Shown: piece after piece, positions 50,733 through 59,942 of the stretch
Layout: the number at the start of each line of letters is the position of its first letter
Position numbering within the stretch: the first letter of the stretch is position 1
NCBI RefSeq assembly: GCF_001675285.1
Contig: NZ_LSGQ01000032.1
Location: 62,001-126,000, forward strand
Length of the DNA stretch: 64,000 bases
DNA from: Elizabethkingia miricola
GTDB taxonomy: Bacteria; Bacteroidota; Bacteroidia; Flavobacteriales; Weeksellaceae
Direction: 5' to 3'
Notes under the pieces: generated by a model
Told to the model about the DNA's origin: nothing
Databases searched by the model: none
The model's input: the letters and a program-made list of their open reading frames with translations, nothing else
Position numbers and translations under genes: made by a program

Positions 50733-51707
50733 TTACTGGACAAATACTGCCGGCTTTATCTTCTCAATGATTACTTTTTGTAATTTATCTGGTTCTGTAT
50801 TAAAAATGGTATGCCCTGATTTTTTCATCCAGAACATTCCCTTTTTCGGTGCTTTAACAAATTTATAGTAATCTTCAACAAGATAATGTGATTTCTGTTT
50901 ATCTCCGTTTCCTTCAATAAAATATACCGGAGTATCAATTTCAGGAAGTGTATTAAAAAGACTTCCTTCTACAGATTTTTTCCACATCGGGAACCAGATT
51001 GCCAGCCATTTGTGATAAGTAGGTTTAAAATCTTCTTTTTTAGCAAAATCTACTCCGTTATGAATAAATAACCATTTCTGGGAATAGAATAAATCATCAG
51101 GCTTTGTAAAAGGAATATTTATCAGATTAAGTTCTTCCGTTGCTGCCACATTATTAGTTTTAACAGCCCATTTTTTCAGCATATCTACTGTTAATTCTGA
51201 CGATTTATTTATATCGACAATTGCACTTATCGGAATATAGGCATATAATAATTCGGGATGATTTTTAGCAATATCAAAACCAAGAACTGATCCCCATGAG
51301 TGAGACGCTAAAAACAGTTTTTCTCGCTTAAATCTTTTTAAAAGGTAATTGACAACTTCATAAGCATCATTTTTTAGAAGTTCAGGAGTCAGATCCTGTT
51401 GCGTTGAATTTAGTTTTAATGTTTCCCCGGTTTCTCTCTGATCCCAGTTTATAACCACAAATTCATCCTTCAGCTTATCTGTAAATTTTTCAGAAACAGC
51501 AACTAATGATGTACCAGGCCCACCATGCAAAAATAGAAGAATCGGTTTTTCTTTGTTATTGCCTTTTATACTAATGAACTGCTTAATTCCTCCTATTGGA
51601 ATGACTTCAGTAGTGTCTATTTTAGCCATATTAATTTTATCATTTTTTTGACTTAAACAAACAAAATATATTGAAAGCAAAATCAATAAAAAACTTTTTT
51701 TAACCAT
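50733..51707 (-). CDS. Exported alpha/beta hydrolase, proline iminopeptidase-like
   Basis: A 324-residue protein with a signal peptide (SFLLILLSIYFVCLSQ). The family motifs are LFLHGGPGTSLVAVSEKF (oxyanion region), VINWDQRETGETL and the nucleophile elbow LASHSWGSVLGF (S-x-S-x-G-S in place of the usual G-x-S-x-G). The late acidic residue is in YFIEGNGDKQ and the His in KSGHTIFNTEP. HGGPG and DQRG-type motifs are typical of S33 proline iminopeptidases. Substrate not known. Confidence 0.85.
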   Translation of the reverse strand: MVKKSFLLILLSIYFVCLSQKNDKINMAKIDTTEVIPIGGIKQFISIKGNNKEKPILLFLHGGPGTSLVAVSEKFTDKLKDEFVVINWDQRETGETLKLNSTQQDLTPELLKNDAYEVVNYLLKRFKREKLFLASHSWGSVLGFDIAKNHPELLYAYIPISAIVDINKSSELTVDMLKKWAVKTNNVAATEELNLINIPFTKPDDLFYSQKWLFIHNGVDFAKKEDFKPTYHKWLAIWFPMWKKSVEGSLFNTLPEIDTPVYFIEGNGDKQKSHYLVEDYYKFVKAPKKGMFWMKKSGHTIFNTEPDKLQKVIIEKIKPAVFVQ

Positions 51708-51910
51708 TTCTGAATCTCTATTATATTATGATATCGTAAATACAATGATAACAAATTGTATTTATATATGAATATAGTTTATCGAGAATATTTTTGATCT
51801 TCTTTAGTCCTATAAAATCACTATAAATTAATGGATACTTTTATTCACACCACTCTGCCTGGTATTTTCTATCTTTATATTCCATAAAACAAAACTAATA
51901 ACAACCTATC

Positions 51911-52735
51911 ATGAAAAATCAACTTTCAACCAGAAATATGCTCCGTATATTTCTGCTCTTCCCTCTGTTCCTCTTTCTATACTCATGCTCAGTCAGCAAT
52001 CAGTACCACAAAGGGAAACTTGTCTGGCAGGATAATTTTAACGGTAAAAAAGCATTCAATGCCAAATACTGGAGCAAGATTCCCAGAGGAACTTCTGACT
52101 GGGACAGACATATGAGTAACGATGAGAAATGTTATGATATGAGAAATGAAAAACTAATACTCCGCGGAATTAATAATACCAATCTATCTCAGGATACCGC
52201 AAAATTTCTTACGGGTGGCATTTACACTAAAGATAAGGTTGCTTTTGGATTAGGACGCTGGGAAGTGAGGGCTAAACTAAATGCTGCAAAAGGAGCCTGG
52301 CCGGCCTTCTGGTTGCTAGCCCAGAATGGCAAATGGCCTGAGGGTGGTGAAGTAGATATTATGGAAAGACTAAATCATGACAGCATTGCCTACCAGACTG
52401 TTCACAGTTACTATACACACAGACTTAACATAAAAAATAATCCGAAACACGGAAGTACCGGAAAAATAAAACCAGACTCTTTCAACACTTATGCAGTGGA
52501 GTTACACAGTGACAGCCTGGTCTTCTTTATCAACGGCCATAGAACATTTTCTTATCCCCGCATAAAAACAGATAAACAGGGGCAATTTCCTTTTACAGAT
52601 CACAAATATTACCTGTTGCTGGATATGCAGCTTGGAGGCTCCTGGGTTGGTAAAGTAGATCCTAAACAACTACCTGTTGAAATGGAAATCGACCGGGTAA
52701 GATTTTACAGCTTTGAACAAGAATCTAAAAAATAA
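51911..52735 (+). CDS. Glycoside hydrolase family 16 lipoprotein (beta-glucanase-like)
   Basis: A 274-residue lipoprotein (lipobox FLYSC, Cys about residue 26). The GH16 catalytic signature is complete: WPEGGEVDIMERLNHD, with the nucleophile and acid/base Glu (E-x-D-x-x-E). Before it, GLGRWEVRAKLNAAKGAWPAFWLL is the usual GH16 strand block, and WVGKVDPKQLPVEMEIDRVRFYS the usual end. It should cleave beta-1,3- or beta-1,3/1,4-glucan or a similar polymer at the cell surface. No sugar-uptake genes adjoin it. Confidence 0.92.
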   Translation: MKNQLSTRNMLRIFLLFPLFLFLYSCSVSNQYHKGKLVWQDNFNGKKAFNAKYWSKIPRGTSDWDRHMSNDEKCYDMRNEKLILRGINNTNLSQDTAKFLTGGIYTKDKVAFGLGRWEVRAKLNAAKGAWPAFWLLAQNGKWPEGGEVDIMERLNHDSIAYQTVHSYYTHRLNIKNNPKHGSTGKIKPDSFNTYAVELHSDSLVFFINGHRTFSYPRIKTDKQGQFPFTDHKYYLLLDMQLGGSWVGKVDPKQLPVEMEIDRVRFYSFEQESKK

Positions 52736-52774
52736 TAACAAAATTTATATATTTGGTACTAACACATATCTGCT

Positions 52775-53437
52775 ATGAATTTTCGTTTTCTTTTTATTAC
52801 CCTTTTTATACCTATAATCTTTTGTGCAGCTCAGGATAGAAATGAGTGCTATAGAATATTCTCAGATTCAGCCTCGGGAACAGCATTATATGGTTATAAA
52901 AACCATAATAATGTAATAAAAATCCCTGCGAAGTTTATCTCAGCTTATTCTGACGATCTCTGTAAAATGGCAATTGTACTGGATTCAAAAGAAGGATGGA
53001 CAGGAATAAGTAAAAATGGAAGTATTATTTTAATACCTTATATCTACGATAACGGACCTGACTATGTAGAGGAAGGTCTATTCAGATATACTGAAGGGAA
53101 AAAAATTGGTTTTGCCAATCTTAGCAGAGAAAAGATTATTAGTGCTCAGTTTGATTTTGTAACACCTTTTAAAGACGGATTAGCAGAATATTCTATAGGT
53201 GGAGAAAGAATTTATGACAATGGAAAAACTGCTTCACAGATTGCCCGAGAGGGAGGTTCTCTAACAGATGTACACTGGAATTGGGGTGGAAATGTAACCG
53301 AATCAGGTTATATCAATAAAGCTGGTCAAAGATTTAAAAAGATAATTCCCTTTAAAAAGGATATAAGGCAAGCAATAACCTTCCAAAATAAAAAGGTTTT
53401 GCTTGATAAAAAAGGACAAATTATAAAAAAATTATAA
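52775..53437 (+). CDS. WG-repeat exported protein
   Basis: A 220-residue protein with a signal peptide (MNFRFLFITLFIPIIFCAAQ). It contains WG-type repeats: EGWTGISKNGSIILIPYIYD, EGKKIGFANLSREKIISAQFDFV and SGYINKAGQRFKK, each a short beta-hairpin with a buried aromatic and Gly. WG repeats form beta-rich binding surfaces of unclear function. It is 39 bases after the GH16 gene and may be in the same unit. Confidence 0.78.
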   Translation: MNFRFLFITLFIPIIFCAAQDRNECYRIFSDSASGTALYGYKNHNNVIKIPAKFISAYSDDLCKMAIVLDSKEGWTGISKNGSIILIPYIYDNGPDYVEEGLFRYTEGKKIGFANLSREKIISAQFDFVTPFKDGLAEYSIGGERIYDNGKTASQIAREGGSLTDVHWNWGGNVTESGYINKAGQRFKKIIPFKKDIRQAITFQNKKVLLDKKGQIIKKL

Positions 53438-53444
53438 TCAGTAT

Positions 53445-53475
53445 AAAAAAAGCAGGAGTTTTCTCCTGCTTTTTT
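53445..53475. terminator. Bidirectional terminator
   Basis: Perfect stem AGCAGGAG / CTCCTGCT with a TTTT loop, A-run before and T-run after. It lies between the convergent WG-repeat gene and the M17-like gene. Confidence 0.9.
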
Positions 53476-53478
53476 AGT

Positions 53479-54228
53479 TTAGTTTTTATACTGTGCAATC
53501 GCTTCAGCTATCCCACCGCCAGCAACTGTAAAAAAAGAAGGTCCTGCCAGTAAGAATACTTTATTCAGAGGTTTGAAAGTAGTTAATTTCTGTGATTTCA
53601 GAATATTCTGAGTCCGGTATTCATTAACGACCCCTCTTACCACATTTCCGGCAACCAGAGCTGTTGGAGAATCTATTCCGGCATCTTTAAGATCACTGGC
53701 AAATGCAAAGTTGCTCACACCTAATTTCAATGCTTCGCGGGTTGCAATTTCACCAACTGATATCATTAATTCCGGTGTAAATTTATTGCGGTCACCCAAT
53801 CCTATTAATAATAACTTTCTGGCTCCAAGAGTCTTTGTAGGAGGCGTCAGTAAAAGTGTTTCCAATGCATGTCCTTTAAACTCTCCGGTTTTGCGGATTT
53901 CTGTAAGCTTTCCTTTAAGGGCTTCATCCAAATGCACCAATCCGTTAAGTGCTGCCGGTAGCGCAGGCGGAGAAACAAAAATATCACCTTCGGTATATTC
54001 GAATACACAGGCTATCTGTAATTCTGCATTTGCAGCGGAAGGTCCCTGCACCATTCCTATCATTTGTACTCCGTCTATACTTCCCCATGTTTTGGTTGTT
54101 CCAATAGCTGTAGGAGTTGCTGATGAATTTGAAGTGGTTGTTTGCTGAGCAAAACTTACTGTTGTCATTAATGAGAAACCAAAAATCATTAAAGATTTTT
54201 TCAGGCCTCTGAATTCTATAGTTTTCAT
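53479..54228 (-). CDS. Exported protein with only the M17 aminopeptidase N-terminal domain
   Basis: A 249-residue protein with a signal peptide (MIFGFSLMTTVSFAQ). Its mature part matches the non-catalytic N-terminal domain of leucyl aminopeptidase (M17): GALETLLLTPPTKTL-like GHALETLLLTPP, ARKLLLIGLGDRNKFTPELM, AVALGNVVRGV-type VAGNVVRGVVNEYRTQNI. The catalytic C-terminal domain with the metal and NTDAEGR motifs is absent, so peptidase activity is not expected. It is 11 bases after the porin gene, making a two-gene unit under the promoter at 55652-55696. Role unknown. Confidence 0.82.
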   Translation of the reverse strand: MKTIEFRGLKKSLMIFGFSLMTTVSFAQQTTTSNSSATPTAIGTTKTWGSIDGVQMIGMVQGPSAANAELQIACVFEYTEGDIFVSPPALPAALNGLVHLDEALKGKLTEIRKTGEFKGHALETLLLTPPTKTLGARKLLLIGLGDRNKFTPELMISVGEIATREALKLGVSNFAFASDLKDAGIDSPTALVAGNVVRGVVNEYRTQNILKSQKLTTFKPLNKVFLLAGPSFFTVAGGGIAEAIAQYKN

Positions 54229-54239
54229 AAAATAATTGT

Positions 54240-55607
54240 TTAAAATTTGAATACAAGTTTTGTGTTAATAAATAATCCGTCTTTATGATCCGGAACCACA
54301 TCATTGATGAAACCGCCGGTTTTAAAATATTGTACTCCCGTAGTTGAACTCAGGAATCGGTTAATGTTATAAGTTATACTTCCTAAGAAGGCCGTTCCTA
54401 TATATCTCTTTTGAGAATTAGAAGAAGGCAGATTCAGACTGCCACTCGGCCTGTAAATCCCATCCTGAAGGGAATATCTCCAATTGAGTACTACATCTGC
54501 CTGGGCAGTCATATTATCGGTAATATTATAAGTTGCGTAAGGATGTATATCAATAAGGTTTACAGGGCCTATCTGTGGGCTAAAACCAAAATAACCGCCT
54601 TTGGGATATATTGGATTAAAAGTTTGCAATTTGCCGTCACCTTTCTGCGAATCACCTGATATATAATCATTCCTTAAATTGATTGTAGGCTTTCCTTTAA
54701 TATTCTCGAACATATAACCTATATCTACTGATCCGGTCCAGGCACTAATATTACCCTTCCCAAACCTGCCAAACTGATATGCGGCCTCTATATTATAAAT
54801 AAATCCCCCGCCATATCTCCAGAATCGTGCTCCTGCTGTATGTCTGTTTTCATCAGAAAGTCCATCTTCAAAAGCTACATTATCTCTATGAATTCCAATG
54901 TAATATAATTCTAAATTTCCATTTCTAGGAAAAATAAAGGTATTATAACTTCCCCACAGATTTATTTTCTTTGTAGAATGATTATCAAAAGCTCCGGTCC
55001 CTACTCTGCTGTCTGCCATTACAAACGCATCGGAACTAAAATTACCTTTTTTATACATCAGCTTTGCACCATCAAAATACAATCTTAAATTAGGGCCTTC
55101 CCGCACAGAAATTAGTCTGCCGCTGCCATAATTCATTTCCTGTCTTCCGGCTCTTAAAGTAAGACTGGATTTCTGATTCTTAATAAGGTCTACATCTATA
55201 AACAGGTTTTGTATATTCAGGTGATCTTCATCTATAACGCGGGGACCGTTTTTACGCCCGGATTCCCACGCACTGCGTAATTGTCCAAAGATTCTGACAC
55301 GCTTTCCAAGATGCAGATCTGCATGAATACTATATCTTTGGAGCAAAAAGGGATTACTTCCTATACCCAGACGCCCCCAATCCTCGTTGTTAAAATCTAC
55401 AAACTCGGCTCTGGCCTCACCACCTAAGGAGAGAAAGACTTTTTTATCCTTAGTCACTGACATATATTTTACAGAATTATAAAAACTGCGGGCTGAATCT
55501 TTAAGAAAAGAATAATCTTCATCATACCGCATCAGCTTAAACGCCGGAAAGTCCTGTGAGAAAGCATATGCTGAAAATAGTAACAAAAGAATTAACAGTA
55601 GTCTCAT
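54240..55607 (-). CDS. Outer membrane porin, alginate export (AlgE-like) family
   Basis: A 455-residue beta-barrel protein with a signal peptide (MRLLLILLLLFSAYAFSQ). The body fits the alginate_exp family: LSLGGEARAEFVDFNNEDWG near the start, NLFIDVDLIKNQKSSLTLRAGRQEMNYGSGRLISVREGPNLRLYFDGAKL in the middle, and a C-terminal strand ending in Phe (NTKLVFKF). Members form anion-selective or substrate-specific channels. It has its own promoter with the motif shared with the pirin operon, so it may supply the substrate of that pathway. Confidence 0.85.
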   Translation of the reverse strand: MRLLLILLLLFSAYAFSQDFPAFKLMRYDEDYSFLKDSARSFYNSVKYMSVTKDKKVFLSLGGEARAEFVDFNNEDWGRLGIGSNPFLLQRYSIHADLHLGKRVRIFGQLRSAWESGRKNGPRVIDEDHLNIQNLFIDVDLIKNQKSSLTLRAGRQEMNYGSGRLISVREGPNLRLYFDGAKLMYKKGNFSSDAFVMADSRVGTGAFDNHSTKKINLWGSYNTFIFPRNGNLELYYIGIHRDNVAFEDGLSDENRHTAGARFWRYGGGFIYNIEAAYQFGRFGKGNISAWTGSVDIGYMFENIKGKPTINLRNDYISGDSQKGDGKLQTFNPIYPKGGYFGFSPQIGPVNLIDIHPYATYNITDNMTAQADVVLNWRYSLQDGIYRPSGSLNLPSSNSQKRYIGTAFLGSITYNINRFLSSTTGVQYFKTGGFINDVVPDHKDGLFINTKLVFKF

Positions 55608-55651
55608 ATAGGTATTAGTCTGTTTTTAGTGCTATTGTTTAATAATGACAA

Positions 55652-55696
55652 CAAATTTATTCCGGTTATTATCTTTATTGATTTAACTAGTTTAAT
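55652..55696 (-). promoter_or_regulatory. Porin operon promoter with shared 16-bp operator
   Basis: On the minus strand ATTAAACTAGTTAAAT (55681-55696) lies 21 bases upstream of TAAATTTG (55652-55659, -7 match). The identical 16-mer and the identical spacing occur at 60843-60887. The centre is about 33 bases upstream of the -7 centre, near -40 from the start of transcription, as for a class II activator site of Crp/Fnr proteins. The core AACTAGTT is palindromic. Confidence 0.7.
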
Positions 55697-55719
55697 TTCG
55701 TCTTCTCTAAATCAAATTT

Positions 55720-56157
55720 CTATTTTGTCACCATTTTTCTTTCAATCAGATAATCCAAAGAATACTTTCCGGCACCAAAAAATAAAATAAGTAAATAGGA
55801 CAAACTATACATATAAGGAGTATCCTTTATAAGCGGAGCATCATGAAAATGCAACACAAAATAACCGGTAAGCGTTACAGCCAGAATAGGTAATACAGCC
55901 AATCTGGTCATTAAACCCATTATAACAAACAATGGAAATATAAGATTGGCAGCGTCAGCAAAAAGACTATTAAAAACATCGGGAAGTCCTAAAGGATTAG
56001 GTACTATCTCCGCTTCTCCCACTCCGATTCCGATTTTCTTTAATCCATGTGCATAGATTAGTTCTACAGATAGCAAAACCCTGAATATAAGCATGCCTAA
56101 ATCAAAACTATTACCCAAAGGCTGAGTATAGATTAACTTTCGTAAAATATTTTTCAT
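55720..56157 (-). CDS. DoxX-family membrane protein
   Basis: A 145-residue protein with four membrane helices that fits the DoxX family: GMLIFRVLLSVELIYAHGLKKIG, ANLIFPLFVIMGLMTRLAVLPILAVTLTGYFVLH and YLLILFFGAGKYSLDYLIERK at the end (the conserved GaGrySlD motif). Such proteins are linked to redox or sulfur metabolism and occur beside pirin and isochorismatase-like genes. It is 12 bases after the second isochorismatase-like gene. Confidence 0.87.
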   Translation of the reverse strand: MKNILRKLIYTQPLGNSFDLGMLIFRVLLSVELIYAHGLKKIGIGVGEAEIVPNPLGLPDVFNSLFADAANLIFPLFVIMGLMTRLAVLPILAVTLTGYFVLHFHDAPLIKDTPYMYSLSYLLILFFGAGKYSLDYLIERKMVTK

Positions 56158-56169
56158 TGTGTTTTTTTT

Positions 56170-56799
56170 CTAATGTCTGAGCATGCCTTCAGCATACTGC
56201 ATTCCGATTCCATACGTTCCTGCATATTTTTTCATAAGTCTGGATACAGCCCCGCCTGTTGGTCTGGCCCAATCCCGCTGAAGCTCCAAAACATACTGTA
56301 CCGAAGTAATAGGCTGTACTCCTGCCTGAACCATTCTCTCCATAGCTCTGTTATGTGCCTCCATGGTTACATCTCCACAGGCATCCGCAATTACATATAC
56401 TTCATATCCTTCCTCGATGGCAGATAATGCAGGGTATACAATACACACACTTGTCCATAATCCCGCCATTACAATTTTCTTTTTTCCGGGCTGGACAATT
56501 GCTTTATACGCAGCTTCATCTTCCCATGTATTCATGGATGTGCGGTCAATATATTCATATTCTTCTTTTGGATAGTACTCCAAAATTTCCGGAAATACAG
56601 GCCCTGCAAAATGATGTTCACCTACTGTAGTTACAATTGTAGGCACTCCAAAAACTTTTGATCCCCCACTGATAAGTCCGGTATTCTGACGTAATTCCTG
56701 CATGGAATGACTATTGGTGGCAAAAGCCATTTGTCCCTCGAAATCGATAAGTACCAGAGTGTGATTGTCCGGTGTTAATAAGCTTTGTGCTGGTTTCAT
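56170..56799 (-). CDS. Isochorismatase-family (YcaC-like) hydrolase, cytosolic
   Basis: A 209-residue cysteine hydrolase of the isochorismatase superfamily. The catalytic Cys is in KIVMAGLWTSVCIVYPALS (about residue 120), the Lys precedes it by ten residues and the Asp is in LVLIDFEGQMAFA. There is no signal peptide. The end, QRDWARPTGGAVSRL, is typical of the YcaC-like group. It is very similar to the exported protein at 58662-59342, including the C-terminal GIGMQYAEGMLRH. Substrate unknown. It is in the operon that runs from pirin to DoxX. Confidence 0.9.
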   Translation of the reverse strand: MKPAQSLLTPDNHTLVLIDFEGQMAFATNSHSMQELRQNTGLISGGSKVFGVPTIVTTVGEHHFAGPVFPEILEYYPKEEYEYIDRTSMNTWEDEAAYKAIVQPGKKKIVMAGLWTSVCIVYPALSAIEEGYEVYVIADACGDVTMEAHNRAMERMVQAGVQPITSVQYVLELQRDWARPTGGAVSRLMKKYAGTYGIGMQYAEGMLRH

Positions 56800-56836
56800 A
56801 ATAAAATAATAGATTGGGTTATTGTCTTTTTATATT

Positions 56837-58612
56837 CTAGTTTTTTTGATAGCCTCCAAAATACTTGACAGGAGACCACTCCGGAATAACTTCCAGTACT
56901 TTAGGTGCAATAGCTTTATAGTCAGTATCACCATATACTATTTTACCATCCACAATTGTCAGCTTAGCTGTTATGTTCTTAATCTCAGATTCTTCAACAC
57001 TGAAATAATCCTGATCCAGAATCACCAGATCTGCGAAGAAACCTTTTTGGATTTTACCTTTATCAGTATTTTTAATAAGGCTGTAGCCACCATAGGTAAA
57101 GAGTTCTAATGCTTTTTTTCTGTCCAGTGTATTTTCTTTAGCCATAACCTGAGCTCCGCCAACGGTTTTGCCGGAAGTAATCCAGTATAATGCTACCCAC
57201 GGGTTGTAACTGGCTACACGTGTACCATCAGTTCCAAGTCCTACAGGAATTCCAAGCTCCAACATACGTTTTACCGGAGGTGCAGCCAAAGCTGTTTTCT
57301 TGCCATAGCGGTGAATAAAGCTCTCACCCTGGTATGCCATTCTGTGCTGAATTGCGATACCTCCTCCCAATGCTTTTATACGCTGCATATTCTCCTCACT
57401 TATCGTTTCAGCATGATCAAACAGCCATGGTAATCCGTTTAGAGGTGTTTCTTTATTCACCGCTTCTATTACATCCAGATCTCTGGAAATACTTTCATTA
57501 TAAGTAGCATGTATACGAAATGGCCAACGCTTTTTCACCAGTAAACTCAGGACTTCTTTCATATTTTTCTCCATAGTAACCGGTAACTCAGGGCGTGGGA
57601 ATAAAAAATTCTCGAAATCCGCAGCGTCAGCAACCAAATTTTCACCACCGCCATTTACATAGTAATCAACTTCATTATGTCCATTCGAAGTGTGATGATC
57701 TATATCTACCATTCCAGTCCATTTTGTATAGTCTGCCAGTTCGGTTCCTTTTTTCTGAGCAAATAAATAATAAGGCAGTCTCACGGTAATTTTTCCTTGT
57801 TTATTTAATTCATCGGTAATCCCGTAATCATCCGGAAAATTTTGAAATCCTCCACCTGCATCCATTACCGCAGTAACCCCTAAATGATTAAGCTCAGTCA
57901 TATACTGTAAAGTGGAATTTATTTTTTCCTCATGTGAAAGTTCAGGCAATTTTGCCAGAGTTGAATACAGAATAAATGCATTAGGTTCTGCAACCAATAA
58001 CCCGGTCGGATCTCCATTAGTATCCTTTTCTATCAATCCCTGTATAGGGTTAGCTGTATCAGCTGTAATCTTCAGCTCTTTTAATCCGGCTTTATTCAAC
58101 CATGCTTTTGCATACAGATATAGTATAAATGTTGGAACATCTCCAGTCGCCTCATTTATTTCCTGAAGGGTTGGAAGACGCTTTTCTTCAAACTGATATT
58201 CATTCCAACCACCGACAACACGTACCCACTGGCCTTTGGGTGTACGGGCTGCCTGTTCCTTAAGCATTTGTAACGCCTTCTTTAATGAAGTGACACCATC
58301 CCAACGCAATTCTGTATTATAAAAACGTCCACCGCGAATCACATGCAAATGACTGTCGAATAATCCCGGAATAATCCGTTTACCTTTCGCATCTATTAAT
58401 TTTGTATTTGTGGATTTTAGTTTTAGTATTTGAGCATTTGTTCCGGTTTGCAAAATTTTATTTCCGGAAATGGCCACCGCCTGTACTTCTGGATTTCTTC
58501 CGTCTAAAGTTGTAATTTTTCCATTCGTAACAATGATATCTGCTTTTTGTGCTTTTATAACACTTCCACTAATCATTAATAATGAAAGAACAATTCTGTT
58601 TAATGATTTCAT
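56837..58612 (-). CDS. Exported metal-dependent amidohydrolase (YtcJ-like)
   Basis: A 591-residue protein with a signal peptide (SLNRIVLSLLMISGSVIKAQ). It belongs to the amidohydrolase_3 group: KIIPGLFDSHLHVIRGG carries the first metal H-x-H, LFDHAETISEENMQRI and GGGIAIQHRMAYQG carry later ligands, and GTDGTRVASYNPW the final Asp. Members hydrolyse C-N bonds in small or cyclic amides. It lies between the two isochorismatase-like genes in one operon, so all three probably act on one pathway, with this step in the periplasm. Confidence 0.88.
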   Translation of the reverse strand: MKSLNRIVLSLLMISGSVIKAQKADIIVTNGKITTLDGRNPEVQAVAISGNKILQTGTNAQILKLKSTNTKLIDAKGKRIIPGLFDSHLHVIRGGRFYNTELRWDGVTSLKKALQMLKEQAARTPKGQWVRVVGGWNEYQFEEKRLPTLQEINEATGDVPTFILYLYAKAWLNKAGLKELKITADTANPIQGLIEKDTNGDPTGLLVAEPNAFILYSTLAKLPELSHEEKINSTLQYMTELNHLGVTAVMDAGGGFQNFPDDYGITDELNKQGKITVRLPYYLFAQKKGTELADYTKWTGMVDIDHHTSNGHNEVDYYVNGGGENLVADAADFENFLFPRPELPVTMEKNMKEVLSLLVKKRWPFRIHATYNESISRDLDVIEAVNKETPLNGLPWLFDHAETISEENMQRIKALGGGIAIQHRMAYQGESFIHRYGKKTALAAPPVKRMLELGIPVGLGTDGTRVASYNPWVALYWITSGKTVGGAQVMAKENTLDRKKALELFTYGGYSLIKNTDKGKIQKGFFADLVILDQDYFSVEESEIKNITAKLTIVDGKIVYGDTDYKAIAPKVLEVIPEWSPVKYFGGYQKN

Positions 58613-58628
58613 AATAAAACAGTTTTAA

Positions 58629-58653
58629 GAAGGCAGGCAATTAGCCTGCCTTC
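58629..58653. terminator. Hairpin inside the operon
   Basis: A perfect 10-bp stem GAAGGCAGGC / GCCTGCCTTC with a 5-base loop, between the exported isochorismatase-like gene and the amidohydrolase gene. No T-run follows, so it is more likely an mRNA processing or partial termination site. Confidence 0.5.
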
Positions 58654-58661
58654 AGATTAGA

Positions 58662-59342
58662 TTAGTGTTTTAACATGTCGTGTGCATACTGCATTCCTAA
58701 ACCATAAGCACCACCGTATTTTTTCACTAAATCGGTAACTGCTTTATAAGTTTCCTGTCTTGCCCAGTCTCTTTGCAATTCCAGAATATACTGTGTTGCT
58801 GTAACCGGATGTGCTCCAGCCTGAACCATACGTGTTACCGCCTGATCATGCGCTTCTTTAGAAACATCTCCAGAAGCATCTGTTACTACATAAACATCAT
58901 AACCATCATTAATTGCAGAAAGTACCGGTCCTACAATACATACACTTGTCCATAGTCCTGCAAAAACAAGCTTCTTTTTACCTTTTCCGGTAATAGCTTT
59001 ATAAGCATTAACGTCTTCCCAGGTATTCATTGTTGTACGATCGATGTAAGGCTCCGGATAGAACTCAGAGATCTCAGGGAAAACCGGACCACTGAAAGAT
59101 TTTTCGGCAACAGTTGTTACAACAGTCGGAACATTGAATATTTTAGAAGCTCCAGCTGTAAGTGCAACATTATTTCTCAGTTCTTCGGTTGTAATACTCT
59201 TTGTTGCAAAAGCCATCTGGCTTTCATGATCGATTAGAACCAAAGCATGGTTAGTAGGTGTTAATAATGCCGGGCTTGGCTTTTGAGCTGAAACGCTTAG
59301 TGATATTAGCCCTAGTACAAAAGATAAGATTGTTTTTTTCAT
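58662..59342 (-). CDS. Isochorismatase-family hydrolase, exported
   Basis: A 226-residue paralogue of the protein at 56170-56799, with an added signal peptide (MKKTILSFVLGLISLSVSAQ). Motifs are kept: LVLIDHESQMAFA with Asp, KKLVFAGLWTSVCIVGPVLS with the Cys, and GLGMQYAHDMLKH at the end. The pair differ in place: this one is periplasmic, the other cytosolic. Transport or processing of one substrate in two compartments is a plausible explanation. It is 49 bases upstream of the amidohydrolase. Confidence 0.9.
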   Translation of the reverse strand: MKKTILSFVLGLISLSVSAQKPSPALLTPTNHALVLIDHESQMAFATKSITTEELRNNVALTAGASKIFNVPTVVTTVAEKSFSGPVFPEISEFYPEPYIDRTTMNTWEDVNAYKAITGKGKKKLVFAGLWTSVCIVGPVLSAINDGYDVYVVTDASGDVSKEAHDQAVTRMVQAGAHPVTATQYILELQRDWARQETYKAVTDLVKKYGGAYGLGMQYAHDMLKH

Positions 59343-59375
59343 CTTTAAAGTATTTAGTTAGTGTATTACTATAAT

Positions 59376-59906
59376 TTATTGTTTGATAAGCTGTATTTCA
59401 GCTGTTAATTTTATTTCCTCTCCAACCAGTACACCACCTGTTTCCAATGAAGTGTTCCAGGTTAGTCCAAAATCTTTTCTGTTAATTTTACCATTAATAG
59501 AAAGTCCCGTTTTTGTATTTCCCCACGGATCTTTCATCAGCCCGCTATACTCAGCATCTAATGCTATACTCTGGGCAACATTTTTAATAGTCAGATCACC
59601 AAGAATCTGAAATTCACCTTCGTTTATTTTTTTAACTGCTGTGGATTTAAAAGTAATTTTTGGATAGTGCTCAGCATCAAAGAAATCAGCACTTCTTAAG
59701 TGGTTATCTCTGTCCAGATTTCCGGTATTTACAGAATTAACCTCAGCTGAAAATGTAATATCTGAAGTTTCAAAATGATCATCTTCGTTTTCAAGGTTCA
59801 CATAAATTTCTTCGAATTTCCCTGAAACATTAGTAAACATCATATGCTTTACTTTAAAGCCAATTTCTGAATGTGTAGGGTCTATTGCCCAAATTGATTT
59901 TGCCAT
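59376..59906 (-). CDS. YceI-family protein
   Basis: A 176-residue protein that fits the YceI family over its whole length: WAIDPTHSEIGFKVKHMMFTNVSGKFE, then DNHLRSADFFDAEHYPKITFKS, GDLTIKNVAQSIALD and GKINRKDFGLTWN. The fold is a lipocalin-like barrel that binds isoprenoid-type lipids. No signal peptide is seen, so it is cytosolic. It is in the operon behind pirin (gap 36 bases), a frequent neighbour. Confidence 0.92.
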   Translation of the reverse strand: MAKSIWAIDPTHSEIGFKVKHMMFTNVSGKFEEIYVNLENEDDHFETSDITFSAEVNSVNTGNLDRDNHLRSADFFDAEHYPKITFKSTAVKKINEGEFQILGDLTIKNVAQSIALDAEYSGLMKDPWGNTKTGLSINGKINRKDFGLTWNTSLETGGVLVGEEIKLTAEIQLIKQ

Positions 59907-59942
59907 TTTAAAAAATTAGTTGTTATATTGTTTATAGATTAT

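Noticed and set aside
53711-54148. A 145-codon plus-strand frame opposite the M17-like gene
   Set aside because: It is antisense to a clear signal-peptide protein with a known domain and has no motif of its own.
58629-58653. Terminator that would split the pirin operon
   Set aside because: No T-run follows and the genes on both sides are functionally linked, so it is listed only as a hairpin.
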